Of a stretch of 64,000 nucleotides of DNA, positions 8,198 through 16,699 are shown piece after piece. How positions within the stretch are numbered: position 1 is the stretch's first letter; every line of letters begins with the position of its first letter. The notes beneath the pieces are model-generated. The model was not told the DNA's origin. It saw nothing but the letters and a program-made list of their open reading frames with translations, and ran no database searches. The position numbers and the translations under genes are program-made. Source of the DNA: Pseudomonas typographi (lineage in GTDB: Bacteria > Pseudomonadota > Gammaproteobacteria > Pseudomonadales > Pseudomonadaceae); assembly GCF_014694385.1 (NCBI RefSeq), contig NZ_JAAOCA010000008.1, forward strand, positions 124,001 through 188,000. Direction: 5' to 3'.

Positions 8198-9202
8198 TTA
8201 GAGGGTGACCGCACTCATGGCCTCGGCGAGCAACCGTTTAACCTGCTCAACGTCGACCATCGCCGGCGGGTGGCGCGGCCGAAACCTGACTTTGAACCGA
8301 GCAATCGGCCGCTTGCCTACGTTGTCTACCCGGCCAGACAAAATCGAGAAATCCATACTCAGTGCATTGGCCACCTTGGCCAGCAGGTCCGTCTGCGTTT
8401 CAGGGTTTTCGAAAATCAGGTCGAGGGTATCCGGGCCTTTCTGCCAGGCCGCGTCCCCGTTCAGCGGCAGAATGTGATCTTTGAGCACCGAGCGCTCGCG
8501 CTGGATAACCTCCCGCAGCAAACCGGCTTCGGTCACCTTTCCGTGTTCGAGCAGCACCGCCGCATCGCACGCATAGCGAATCACCTCCCAGGAATGGGTA
8601 ATCAGGATCACGGTAAAGCCATACAACTGCTTCAATTCGGCCAACAGGTCGAGAATCGTCTGGGTTGTCTGTGAGTCCAGTGCGCTGGTCGCCTCATCGC
8701 ACAGCAAAACCTCCGGGCGGGTGATCAACGCCCGGGCGATACCAACACGTTGCTTTTGGCCACCCGACAATTGCGACGGATAATGACCCTCACGCCCTTC
8801 CAGGCCCACCCGGTTGATCAGCGCCCGTGCCCGTTCGGCCCTTTCCTTGAATGGCACGCCCCGAATTGCCAGCGGGAACGTGATGTTGTCAAACACCGTC
8901 TTGCCATGGAACAGGTTGAAATGCTGAAAAATAGTGGCCACTTTCGAAAGGTATTCCCGCTGCCCTTTCGCATTCAGCTCGGCCAAGTTGCGACCATTAA
9001 ACTCGATGGTACCCGACGACGGTGTGTCCAATAAGTTGAGCACACGTAACAAGGTACTTTTGCCCGCCCCTGACGTACCCACAATGCCCAAAAAAGAACC
9101 GCGGGCGACGTCCAGATCTACGCCATCGAGTGCTAGAACGGGTGCGGCGTTATCATCGAATAGCTTGGTGACGCGTGACAGGCGGAAAATCGGCTCATTC
9201 AT
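8198..9202 (-). CDS. metN: MetN-family ABC ATPase with C-terminal NIL domain
   Basis: 334 aa. Walker A is GTSGAGKST (residues 42-50), followed by the signature LSGGQKQR and Walker B LLCDEATSALD, and the D-loop DSQTTQTIL typical of MetN. After about residue 255 comes the ACT-like NIL domain, which in E. coli MetN binds methionine and shuts down transport from the cytoplasmic side. It is first gene of the operon; the 485 bases upstream hold an inverted repeat at 9430-9453 that could be its control site. Confidence 0.92.
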   Translation of the reverse strand: MNEPIFRLSRVTKLFDDNAAPVLALDGVDLDVARGSFLGIVGTSGAGKSTLLRVLNLLDTPSSGTIEFNGRNLAELNAKGQREYLSKVATIFQHFNLFHGKTVFDNITFPLAIRGVPFKERAERARALINRVGLEGREGHYPSQLSGGQKQRVGIARALITRPEVLLCDEATSALDSQTTQTILDLLAELKQLYGFTVILITHSWEVIRYACDAAVLLEHGKVTEAGLLREVIQRERSVLKDHILPLNGDAAWQKGPDTLDLIFENPETQTDLLAKVANALSMDFSILSGRVDNVGKRPIARFKVRFRPRHPPAMVDVEQVKRLLAEAMSAVTL

Positions 9203-9429
9203 TCATTTATCCTTTCAACCACGCGCCTTCGCCTGCATTCAGCCACGCCTGCGCATTGCAGGCCGGCCAACTAACAATTCAGCCTGCCGAACAGTGGCCG
9301 GGTATGTGAAGCGTACCCAGCCTCTCCACACTGCTGCCAAGTTTACATACCTACAAACGGATAAATAACCAAGCGGCCAGAGCATAGGGGGGTTCTATTA
9401 CAACACCAACGAATGATTAGAAATATTCT

Positions 9430-9453
9430 TATAACAAACTAATGGTTGTTATA
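9430..9453. promoter_or_regulatory. Perfect 8+8 inverted repeat upstream of metN
   Basis: TATAACAA (9430-9437) and TTGTTATA (9446-9453) are exact inverted copies separated by 8 bases, in an AT-rich stretch about 230 bases upstream of the metN start. The arms and spacing suit a dimeric regulator. Which protein binds is unknown; LysR-type sulfur regulators such as CysB are a guess from context. Confidence 0.5.
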
Positions 9454-9542
9454 TACGGCCCAGTCAGCCTCGCGGGGCGAAGTGCGCCGCCCATGCCTAG
9501 CGCGCCTGGGCCACCCCGGTGTGTGATGCCTCAAAAGTTGAC

Positions 9543-9566
9543 GGCACCGTTTGGGCGGTGCCTTTT
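9543..9566 (+). terminator. Orphan Rho-independent terminator
   Basis: GGCACCG (9543-9549), a 6-base loop, CGGTGCC (9556-9562) and TTTT form a plausible intrinsic terminator on the plus strand. No plus-strand gene precedes it; metN diverges leftwards from 9202. It could end a small RNA or stop readthrough into marR. The remaining sequence between 9203 and 9650 shows no convincing gene. Confidence 0.55.
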
Positions 9567-9650
9567 GCGCACAGGCGGCGTTGCCACGTCGCGCCGTACC
9601 CCTATGGCTCGCCATAGCGGGGCGCTTGATCGCGGCGCCTTTCTCTCGTA

Positions 9651-9674
9651 AATTAGTTGTGCTTACAACTAATT
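9651..9674. promoter_or_regulatory. MarR-type operator palindrome
   Basis: AATTAGTTGT (9651-9660) and ACAACTAATT (9665-9674) are exact inverted copies with a 4-base spacer, ending 13 bases before the marR ATG. Size, AT-richness and position are those of a MarR/SlyA operator, so the gene downstream probably represses itself and the efflux gene behind it. Confidence 0.75.
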
Positions 9675-9687
9675 GGGATGGTGCTTG

Positions 9688-10152
9688 ATGATAGCCCGTG
9701 CAGAACTGGAACTGGCCTTTTCCAGCAGCATTGCTCCGCTGGCCCAGTTATGGCGCAGTGCAGCCAACCAGGCGATCCCCGACGCATTGGGGCTTTCCCA
9801 TTCACTTGCATGGCCGCTGGTGGTCATCGACACCGCCCGCGGTGAAATCAGGCAAAACGATCTCGCCGCGAGATTGGGCATCGAAAAATCCACGGTGGTG
9901 AGGCTGGTCGATCAGTTATTCAATGCAGGCTTGGTCATTCGCCAACAGGCGCCGGACGACCGCCGGGCCAATACATTGAAGCTCACCGAGGCCGGGTTGC
10001 GTTGGAGCAGAATCCTAGCCCCCGCAGTGGCCAGCTTCCGCCGCGAGGCATTAGCGGGAATTTCGGACGATGAATTGGACACCTGCCTTCAGGTGTTCAA
10101 CCGGATACGGCAGGCTCAGGAAACAGCTCGCGCCAGTGATGCCGGGGCGTGA
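9688..10152 (+). CDS. MarR-family transcriptional regulator
   Basis: 154 aa winged-helix repressor. The DNA-binding region is RQNDLAARLGIEKSTVVRLVDQL followed by the wing QAPDDRRANTLKLTEAG with the conserved D-R-R of MarR proteins. ATG 9688 has GGGATGG upstream; a TTG at 9673 in the same frame would overlap the operator and is less likely. The stop overlaps the start of the FUSC gene, so the two are co-translated. MarR proteins paired with efflux genes usually respond to an aromatic acid or phenolic ligand; that is inference here. Confidence 0.93.
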   Translation: MIARAELELAFSSSIAPLAQLWRSAANQAIPDALGLSHSLAWPLVVIDTARGEIRQNDLAARLGIEKSTVVRLVDQLFNAGLVIRQQAPDDRRANTLKLTEAGLRWSRILAPAVASFRREALAGISDDELDTCLQVFNRIRQAQETARASDAGA

Positions 10153-12194
10153 TGGCATCCATTCGGTGGCCAGGCGGTAAAGCCTGGCTGTATTCGGCGA
10201 AAACCTGCGCTGCCGCGTTGCTGGCATTGTTTTTGGCCCTTTATTTAAATCTGGACCGCCCGGGTTGGGCAGTGACCACCGTATTCATTGCGTCGCAGCC
10301 GTTCGCCGGTGCCACGCAATCGAAGTCTGTCTATCGGTTTCTAGGGACCTTGATAGGGGCGGTGGCTACCGTGCTGATGGTCCCCAACCTCGTTCAGTCG
10401 CCGGAAATGCTAAGCCTTGCCCTTGCGGCGTGGGTTTCGGCTTGCCTTTACCTGTCACTGCAAGACCGCTCGCCGCGCAGCTATGTTTTCATGCTGGCCG
10501 GTTACAGTGCCGCCTTCATAGGGTTTCCCAGTGTCGAAACGCCCATTTCCATTTTTGACACTGCCGTGTCCCGGGTCGAGGAGATCATGCTGGGCGTTAC
10601 CTGCAGCAGCCTTGTGCACGCCATTGTCTTTCCCAACAGCGTGCGCAGTGCGGTTATCCATAGCATCGATGACTGGCTGCGCGATACTCGCCTCTGGTGC
10701 GCGCAGGCGCTGGCCTACGTTCCCACCGGCTCGGAGGAAAACCACTCACCGTTGCTGACGCAGGTGGCGGCTTACCCGCTGAACATCGAGATGCTAACCG
10801 CGCATATTGCGTTCGAGGGTAACAACGGGCGCCAAACGGCCGATCTGGCCAACGCGCTGTTGCAGCATCTTTCCTTGTTATTGCCGATACTCGCTGCGGT
10901 TGAACAGCGGCTGGCTATCGCACGCAGGCAACAGATTCCGATACCGGACAGCCTTGGGGCCGTGTTCGAACACATAGTCGCTTGGCTTAACGCGCCGGGC
11001 CTGGCCAAGCCCACGGGTGCGCTGCGCCAAGAACTGCGCAGGGTTGAGGCCGAACTGGGACGCAACGGCGCCAACTGGGACTCACTGTTGTGGTCCAGCA
11101 CGGTCGCCCGGCTTCACGAACTGTTGAAGGTTATGCAAGCCTGCGAGCATTTACGAGAAAGGCTGGGCGACGGTCGATACGCGAAGCCGCGCAAACGGTT
11201 ACCGACGGTTCGGCATATCGACAGGGGGCTGGCCGGGTTGTCCGCGATGACCGCTTTTATTTCCGTGCTGGCCGGCTGCGCCTTTTGGATAACCACGGGC
11301 TGGCCTGATGGCGCATCGGTGCCGATGATTGCGGCCGTGGCATGCTCGTTCTTTGCCACGCTCGATAGCCCGCTGCCGTCCATGAAGTTGTTTGCCAAGT
11401 ACGTAGTGGTATCGGTGGTGATCACGCTGATTTATTCATCGTTGATTTTGCCCAGAGCCAACAGTTTTGAAGTGGCCGCCCTGATGCTGGCCCCAGCTTT
11501 TCTCGCCTTGGGCCTATTAATGGCGGCGCCCTCTACCACTTTCATTGCCATGGTGCTGTCAACGAATATCGCCACCCTGCTGGGTTTGAGCAATCGATAC
11601 GCCGGTGATTTCATCGGAACGCTGAACAACGCGGTGGCGACGGTGCTCGGTATTGCCCTCACCATGGTGACCATGTCTATCGTGCGAGCACGCACCCCGG
11701 CGTGGACCGGCCAACGGATTCTGCGTGCTGGCCTGCGAGACCTACAAGCGACCCTCGAGGGTGGGCAGGCACCCCATAGCCACCTACAACGCCAAGCGTT
11801 CGTGCAGCGCATGCTCGATCGCTTGCATATCCTGATGCCGCGGGTAAAAGCCAATGCCCTGGCCAATGTGGCGCTCGACAGTACGTTGCTGGCCGAACTG
11901 AGGCTTGGCGCCAACATCCTGGACCTGCGGCGCAAATGGCAGCAGCTTGCTGTTTCTGACGTAACTACAGGGGTGGGTGTAAATGCCGTGATCGCCGACA
12001 TTGGCCAATACCTTCGGGTTAGAGCACGCGACCTCAGCGCATCGCCGCCTCGGGTTATTCAACAGCATATCGATGGGCTGTTGGACCATGTTCGAAACGC
12101 GTTCCCGCACCACCGTGAATTATTGATACTGCTGGTCAACATTAGGCTGGTCTTGTATCCCCACGAGCCCTGCGAGATTTTGCAGCGCGCCTGA
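10152..12194 (+). CDS. FUSC/AaeB-family efflux protein
   Basis: 680 aa inner-membrane protein. It has two sets of closely spaced membrane segments (residues about 10-170 and 365-515), each followed by a long cytoplasmic part; this is the duplicated layout of the fusaric-acid resistance/AaeB family. AaeB exports p-hydroxybenzoic and related aromatic acids. The first hydrophobic block contains the family-type RPGWAVTTVFIASQPF. ATG 10152 shares its A with the marR stop; a GTG at 10149 is possible. The usual membrane-fusion partner (AaeA) and small AaeX are not nearby, so the export complex would need components encoded elsewhere. Confidence 0.88.
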   Translation: MASIRWPGGKAWLYSAKTCAAALLALFLALYLNLDRPGWAVTTVFIASQPFAGATQSKSVYRFLGTLIGAVATVLMVPNLVQSPEMLSLALAAWVSACLYLSLQDRSPRSYVFMLAGYSAAFIGFPSVETPISIFDTAVSRVEEIMLGVTCSSLVHAIVFPNSVRSAVIHSIDDWLRDTRLWCAQALAYVPTGSEENHSPLLTQVAAYPLNIEMLTAHIAFEGNNGRQTADLANALLQHLSLLLPILAAVEQRLAIARRQQIPIPDSLGAVFEHIVAWLNAPGLAKPTGALRQELRRVEAELGRNGANWDSLLWSSTVARLHELLKVMQACEHLRERLGDGRYAKPRKRLPTVRHIDRGLAGLSAMTAFISVLAGCAFWITTGWPDGASVPMIAAVACSFFATLDSPLPSMKLFAKYVVVSVVITLIYSSLILPRANSFEVAALMLAPAFLALGLLMAAPSTTFIAMVLSTNIATLLGLSNRYAGDFIGTLNNAVATVLGIALTMVTMSIVRARTPAWTGQRILRAGLRDLQATLEGGQAPHSHLQRQAFVQRMLDRLHILMPRVKANALANVALDSTLLAELRLGANILDLRRKWQQLAVSDVTTGVGVNAVIADIGQYLRVRARDLSASPPRVIQQHIDGLLDHVRNAFPHHRELLILLVNIRLVLYPHEPCEILQRA

Positions 12195-12303
12195 ATACAT
12201 GCGCGGGGCGTATACAACGGCACCGGCCAGTGCTCGCGACCTGAAGAAACGCCCCCTGCCCGCCTGGTTTTCCCGCAGTGGGTGTTTCAAACGTTGGCCC
12301 GCG

Positions 12304-12331
12304 GGAACCGATTCAGAAAACCCGACACTCA
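12304..12331 (+). promoter_or_regulatory. hrp box (HrpL-dependent promoter)
   Basis: GGAACC at 12304-12309, a 15-base gap, then ACACTCA at 12325-12331. The consensus is GGAACC-N15/16-CCACNNA, so only the first base of the second box differs. It lies about 53 bases upstream of the chaperone ATG, the expected distance. It implies control by the alternative sigma factor HrpL together with the type III secretion regulon. Confidence 0.85.
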
Positions 12332-12383
12332 GAGTGGCTAGGCTCGAGCTGAGCCCTACAATAATAATGACTGTGAGGTTTTT

Positions 12384-12875
12384 ATGGCTTCCTCTGCTTA
12401 TTGCACGCTGATCGACCAGTTGTGCGAGCTCACCCTGATACCCAACCCTTCTGCGTTCTATGAACGGGCCAATCTTTCCGTCAAAGAGGTCGACTTCAAC
12501 CTCACCCATAACCCCGGCGTGGGTGAAGGCGATATTTTCATCTATTGCGGCTTCGGGCCGTTGCCCCGGGGCAACCGGGAAGCTGTGCTCCAACGCCTGC
12601 TGGAAACCAACCTATACCTCTTCAGTGGCCCATTCAGCCCTTCGCTGGCTTACAACTCAGAAACGGGGCAAGTCGTATTGACCAGCAACGTCATGGTCGA
12701 CAACCTCACGGCCGAGCGGTTACTCGGGCTGATGGGTGGCTTAGCCGACATGGCCTTGGTATGGCGAGGCAATCACTTCCTCGACAACGATGCGCGCAGC
12801 AAGGCTGCCAAAGCGACCCCAATCCCCCAACCCGGCACGCGCCCTGCCGGGTTGAGCGCCGCGTTCAAGCGCTAG
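12384..12875 (+). CDS. shcM: Type III secretion chaperone, ShcM-like (CesT family)
   Basis: 163 aa, small and acidic in its core, with the alpha-beta-alpha pattern of CesT/Tir chaperones: an N-terminal helix (residues 4-15), strands in SVKEVDFNLTHN and GDIFIYCGFGPLP, then LLETNLYLFSGPFSPSLAYN and a C-terminal helix TAERLLGLMGGLADMALVW. Such chaperones bind the N-terminus of one effector and keep it ready for secretion. An hrp box precedes it, and the effector gene follows after 10 bases, as in the known shcM-hopM1 operon. The name rests on the partner; the family call is firmer than the symbol. Confidence 0.85.
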   Translation: MASSAYCTLIDQLCELTLIPNPSAFYERANLSVKEVDFNLTHNPGVGEGDIFIYCGFGPLPRGNREAVLQRLLETNLYLFSGPFSPSLAYNSETGQVVLTSNVMVDNLTAERLLGLMGGLADMALVWRGNHFLDNDARSKAAKATPIPQPGTRPAGLSAAFKR

Positions 12876-12885
12876 GGAGGCCGCC

Positions 12886-15039
12886 ATGATACCGTCTACC
12901 ACCGGGCTTCATATCCCCCCCCAGACGCAATTAACGAGCCCCGACCCACGCGACGAAATAACGCCTGTACGGTCGGCGTTGGCCGCACAGGTTCGCCCGT
13001 CAACTTCATTGCCGCTGGTGCCACATCATTTCACCCAGGCGGCGACCAACGACGAACAGCAGAGCCTGTTTGAAAGTAAGCGAACACGCTTGAGACAGGA
13101 CGCCCGGCGGATCGCCAACATGAACATCGATGAAGCCCCCCTGGCCTACGCTCAGCAGCATATGGCGCTGGAAGGTAAGCTGTTGAACATCATCCCGCAG
13201 GCCAGTTTCGAAGAGATCCAGCAGCATCTGAATGAACTGGGCCGCCCACCGCACCCAATGCTTTCGGGCGCAGAAGAGAACGATGCGCTGATTGCAGACT
13301 TGAACGCCTATATGGCCAAGAGCCCGGAGGCGGCGCAAGCGGACGGGGGGTTCAAGGCCGTCTGGGAAGGGCACTGCGATCGGATCGGTAAGATGCTGGG
13401 CGCGTACCATTCGCTTTACACCGAAGCCCGGGCTAGCGCAACGGCGGCCGAGGGCGAGCAGATAGAACGCAGCCAACGCGCGTTCCACAGCTATGCACAA
13501 AGTGTGATGGCGCCTATGGTTGAAGAACTACCTGCTCGCTTGGATACGTTCCTGCAAAGCCGTATCGAGCATGCCGCAGCCGCGGCGGCGGATGACACGC
13601 TCGCCCCGGCCCAGCGGCAGGTGGCGGCAGACCAAGCCGGCCAATGGCGGGCAGCCAAGCACGAATTTGGGCTTTTCCATGAAGGCCGGGGTGAGGACAA
13701 CAACCTAAAAGACTCGACGGCCAAGAATGATATTTTGAACACCACGTTGAAGAACGTTGGGCGCGAAGATTACGTGGCCAGCCTCAAAGCCGCCGCCGCC
13801 AACCCTGTGGCCGCCGCACGGGTATTTGCCGGCGCGGGCCTTCCCCAAGGCTTCGCCTCCTATTTGCACTTTGGCTATACCCGTTCAGGCGTAGATGCCG
13901 CCATGGCAGATAAGAACTTCGCAGCGCATGTGGCGGCCACGTCCGGGGCATTGGGCGCCAGCCATAAGGTGGTCAGCGACGGCCTTCGGCCTTTTGTTCA
14001 GTTGGCCGTCGATAAGACTGTTGGCCTGGGCGTCAAAAAAGCCGATGCCCTGTCGGTATACCCCAAGGCGCTGCACGACGTGACCGAGCATGGCCGCAGA
14101 GTGCACCGCACTGCCGATCAACGCGAAGCGGTCGACGCCTCGCAGGCAGAGCTGCGTGCAGGGTATCAGCGCGCGCAGAATGCCTGGAACTTCGGCACCG
14201 TGAGCGGTGACTTCACGGGCTTCACCGCCTTCGGCGCAGCCCATGCGGTGAGGGATTTGTTGGCCCAATTCACCGCGTTGAATGCCGACAATGTTCATTG
14301 GCGGGCTCTTTTTTCCGGCATAGGCGGCACGCTTATGGCCGGTACGCAAGCTACCGCGAAGTACCTGCAAACCCATGGGGATGAACATATCCCGACGCAT
14401 ACACTTACCACGGAAACCAAGGGGTGGGGAGCGTTGGGGGTGGCCGCCGGGAAGGACGCGCTGAAAAAGCTCAATCCGGCTGACCGGGCCGCCCTTTCTG
14501 ATCTGGCTGGCCGAATTCTGAGCCTGGGCGAAGGGGTAGCGCTCAGCACCGCGTTAAGCCAGGGAACGGCCATAGAGAAAAACAGCCCTTTGCGAGAGAA
14601 GCTCGTTCATACACTGGCAACGTATTTCCAATCCGGCCTCACGCTTCAGCCGTTCTTCTCGAACAACCAGGCGCCTGCCGAAGCGGACGCCTTGGCCAAG
14701 GCCGAAGGAAAACCGAAAGCGAGCCAAGCGGAGCGCCCTAAGGCGGCGCTGAACAATCTAAGGCATCCCGACAGAGCCTCCCTGCCCCATACTCAAAAAC
14801 CGGGCTCAAGCGCCCGTGTAGCGGAAAACACAATTCACTTCGCCCGTGGCGCCGTGCAACTAGGGCCCCAGGTGATCATCGGTCTCGCGAATGCGGCCTT
14901 CGATGCGGCCAGCGCGCGAGCCGCTAAGAAACAGGCCAGCACAACCGACCCGGCCGGCATCCGAGAACTACGCAACCTGGAGGAAGGCCAGGTTCCTGCC
15001 GATAACACTACGGGAGAGCCCAGTACCGAGCCGTCTTGA
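12886..15039 (+). CDS. hopM1: HopM1-family type III effector
   Basis: 717 aa, close to the roughly 712 aa of P. syringae HopM1. The N-terminal 50 residues are Ser/Thr/Pro/Gln-rich and poor in acidic residues, as in type III secretion signals. The best match I recall is the C-terminal block, ALNNLRHPDRASLPHT then RVAENTIHFARGAVQL (about residues 616-655), which parallels HopM1 ALNNIRHPNRESLPHT and RVAENAYHMGRGALQL. A central block (TAFGAAHAVRDLL, SGIGGTLMAGTQAT) also corresponds. HopM1 acts inside plant cells, where it destabilises the ARF-GEF AtMIN7 and suppresses immunity. GGAGG before the ATG gives a good ribosome site. Neither avrE nor hrp structural genes are in view, so secretion depends on a system elsewhere. 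Confidence 0.85.
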   Translation: MIPSTTGLHIPPQTQLTSPDPRDEITPVRSALAAQVRPSTSLPLVPHHFTQAATNDEQQSLFESKRTRLRQDARRIANMNIDEAPLAYAQQHMALEGKLLNIIPQASFEEIQQHLNELGRPPHPMLSGAEENDALIADLNAYMAKSPEAAQADGGFKAVWEGHCDRIGKMLGAYHSLYTEARASATAAEGEQIERSQRAFHSYAQSVMAPMVEELPARLDTFLQSRIEHAAAAAADDTLAPAQRQVAADQAGQWRAAKHEFGLFHEGRGEDNNLKDSTAKNDILNTTLKNVGREDYVASLKAAAANPVAAARVFAGAGLPQGFASYLHFGYTRSGVDAAMADKNFAAHVAATSGALGASHKVVSDGLRPFVQLAVDKTVGLGVKKADALSVYPKALHDVTEHGRRVHRTADQREAVDASQAELRAGYQRAQNAWNFGTVSGDFTGFTAFGAAHAVRDLLAQFTALNADNVHWRALFSGIGGTLMAGTQATAKYLQTHGDEHIPTHTLTTETKGWGALGVAAGKDALKKLNPADRAALSDLAGRILSLGEGVALSTALSQGTAIEKNSPLREKLVHTLATYFQSGLTLQPFFSNNQAPAEADALAKAEGKPKASQAERPKAALNNLRHPDRASLPHTQKPGSSARVAENTIHFARGAVQLGPQVIIGLANAAFDAASARAAKKQASTTDPAGIRELRNLEEGQVPADNTTGEPSTEPS

Positions 15040-15045
15040 TGTGAT

Positions 15046-15066
15046 GAGCCGCCGCCAAGGCGGCTC
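15046..15066 (+). terminator. Stem-loop after hopM1, possible terminator
   Basis: GAGCCGCC (15046-15053) and GGCGGCTC (15059-15066) pair perfectly around a 5-base loop, starting 7 bases after the hopM1 stop. There is no T-run, so termination is only likely. A second perfect hairpin, AGCCGCCGC (15332-15340) with GCGGCGGCT (15351-15359), lies further on. I see no gene between 15040 and 15467. Confidence 0.5.
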
Positions 15067-15467
15067 TGCGCTCCATATCGCCCGGTGAGGCGGGGCGGGG
15101 CGGGAAACGAAAAGCGGTGCAGGGCACCCGGCAAAACGACCGTTCGGGCGCCCCGCGAAGGTGTTCTACTCGTTAACCTATACACATCCTGGCAACCCCG
15201 GCACCCCGGTATAAACTGGGCGACACCGCGTGCACCTTTTTGAAGTGCCTGCTGAAGTGCGAGTTACTGCTATAACCCCAGCCCAAGGCTATTTCTGTAA
15301 CCGACAGGTGGGTTTGTTGAGGGTCGCGCAAAGCCGCCGCATCGCTACTCGCGGCGGCTCAGTGCCTCATTAGTGGCCGAGGAACTGTGGGGGCTCGACC
15401 CGCCCCCTCGGGATGACCAAGTCAATGATGCGGTAGGCGCTGCGGTAGCCGCCTTTTTAAGGGCTTA

Positions 15468-16649
15468 TCAACCGGGTTGAGGGGCCAGCCGTGCCCGCAC
15501 GGGCTGTGCGATACGCCGAAAACGCATTACAACGACAGTGCAGAGCACAAGGCCTAGCAAATAGGCTGCGGCCGCGAGCCACCCCACCGCGCGAAGTTGC
15601 CCACCACCGACGGCTAACGCTGCGCCGAATGGGCCGAGCCCCTGGCCAATAAAAATCGCGGCGTTACCTAGGCCGGCCAAACGCCCGGATGGATCTAGCT
15701 CGGCCGCCATGGACAGTAGGTAAGGAAGGCTAAAGAACCAGACCATATGGATCAAACAGGCGGTCACGGTAAAAGCGATGGGGCTGCTGCCATACACCAT
15801 CACGACCGTCGCAATCAGCGCCGTGCCAAAGCTGAGCAATTGTGGAAGTAACAACCCAAGGCGCCGACCGATGACGCCGGCCAGGCCCGCACCCAATGCA
15901 CCCGCGAGGATGCTCCCGCCCAAAATGGCGCCCACCTGTTGCGGCGCCAGGCCGATGCTTTTCCCGATGCGTTCCTGGTACACCCAGAGTGCGGAATGCC
16001 CGAAAAACAACAATGCAAAAAGTATGAACAGCAAGGCCGAGGTCAGGCCAAATGGCTGCGCCTGCAGGGCAGCCGCGCGCTCACCGCCCGGGTAGCCTCT
16101 TGGCACCTTCCAGCAGCCCCAAATAGCGAGTGCGCTGGCGCCAGCCAACAGCAAAAATGCGCCGTTCACCCCGTGCCACTTCAGTACCGCCGGCATTGAA
16201 GTCACGAGCAGCATGCCCCAAAACAGGTTGCCAATATTAATGACCGCGAACGTCGAATCTTTAGCGGTACGTAACGCCGCGGTAGCATAAACCACCGCCA
16301 TCAACGCGCCGCCACTGGCACCGCAGAGTGCTCGGCATATCAACAATGGCAGTTGAGCGTACAGCTGGGTGCTCGCAAGGTTACCTAGGGTCAGGCCAAA
16401 CAAGGCAATCAACGCAAAACGGCGACGGTCTACCCGCGTCATCAGCATCGCACTGAATGCACACGCCACCGCCATGGCAATAAGCTCTGCGGCGAATATG
16501 CCACCTATCGCACTGAGCGGCAGACCTAACTGGTCAATAAACGCACCGCCCAGGATCGGTTGAACTTGAAGCGTTCCTAGAGAAACGACCACCATCAGGC
16601 ACAGGGCCGCCAACGATTTCTTGCTGTCGATTGATGCCAGTGCGTTCAT
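15468..16649 (-). CDS. MFS transporter
   Basis: 393 aa, about 12 membrane segments, drug/sugar-proton antiporter type of the major facilitator superfamily. ATG 16649 (MNALASIDSKKS) was chosen for the GAGGTG ribosome site 7 bases upstream; an in-frame start at 16703 lacks one. The loop after helix 2 reads MTRVDRRRFALIAL, and LICRALCGASGGALMAVVYA fits helix 4 of MFS proteins. It lies downstream of the outer-membrane protein gene (16700-17692) with a 50-base gap, so the two may be a transport pair. The substrate is unknown. Confidence 0.85.
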   Translation of the reverse strand: MNALASIDSKKSLAALCLMVVVSLGTLQVQPILGGAFIDQLGLPLSAIGGIFAAELIAMAVACAFSAMLMTRVDRRRFALIALFGLTLGNLASTQLYAQLPLLICRALCGASGGALMAVVYATAALRTAKDSTFAVINIGNLFWGMLLVTSMPAVLKWHGVNGAFLLLAGASALAIWGCWKVPRGYPGGERAAALQAQPFGLTSALLFILFALLFFGHSALWVYQERIGKSIGLAPQQVGAILGGSILAGALGAGLAGVIGRRLGLLLPQLLSFGTALIATVVMVYGSSPIAFTVTACLIHMVWFFSLPYLLSMAAELDPSGRLAGLGNAAIFIGQGLGPFGAALAVGGGQLRAVGWLAAAAYLLGLVLCTVVVMRFRRIAQPVRARLAPQPG

Positions 16650-16699
16650 AAGCGTCACCTCGGGGTATAGAACCCTTGCATGTATACGGCCGGTATCGA

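Noticed and set aside
12304..12331. Ordinary sigma-70 promoter for shcM
   Set aside because: The GGAACC and ACACTCA boxes at 15-base spacing fit HrpL better than any -35/-10 pair nearby.
15046..15359. CRISPR or repeat array after hopM1
   Set aside because: Only two unrelated GC-rich hairpins are present; no repeated unit with regular spacing exists.
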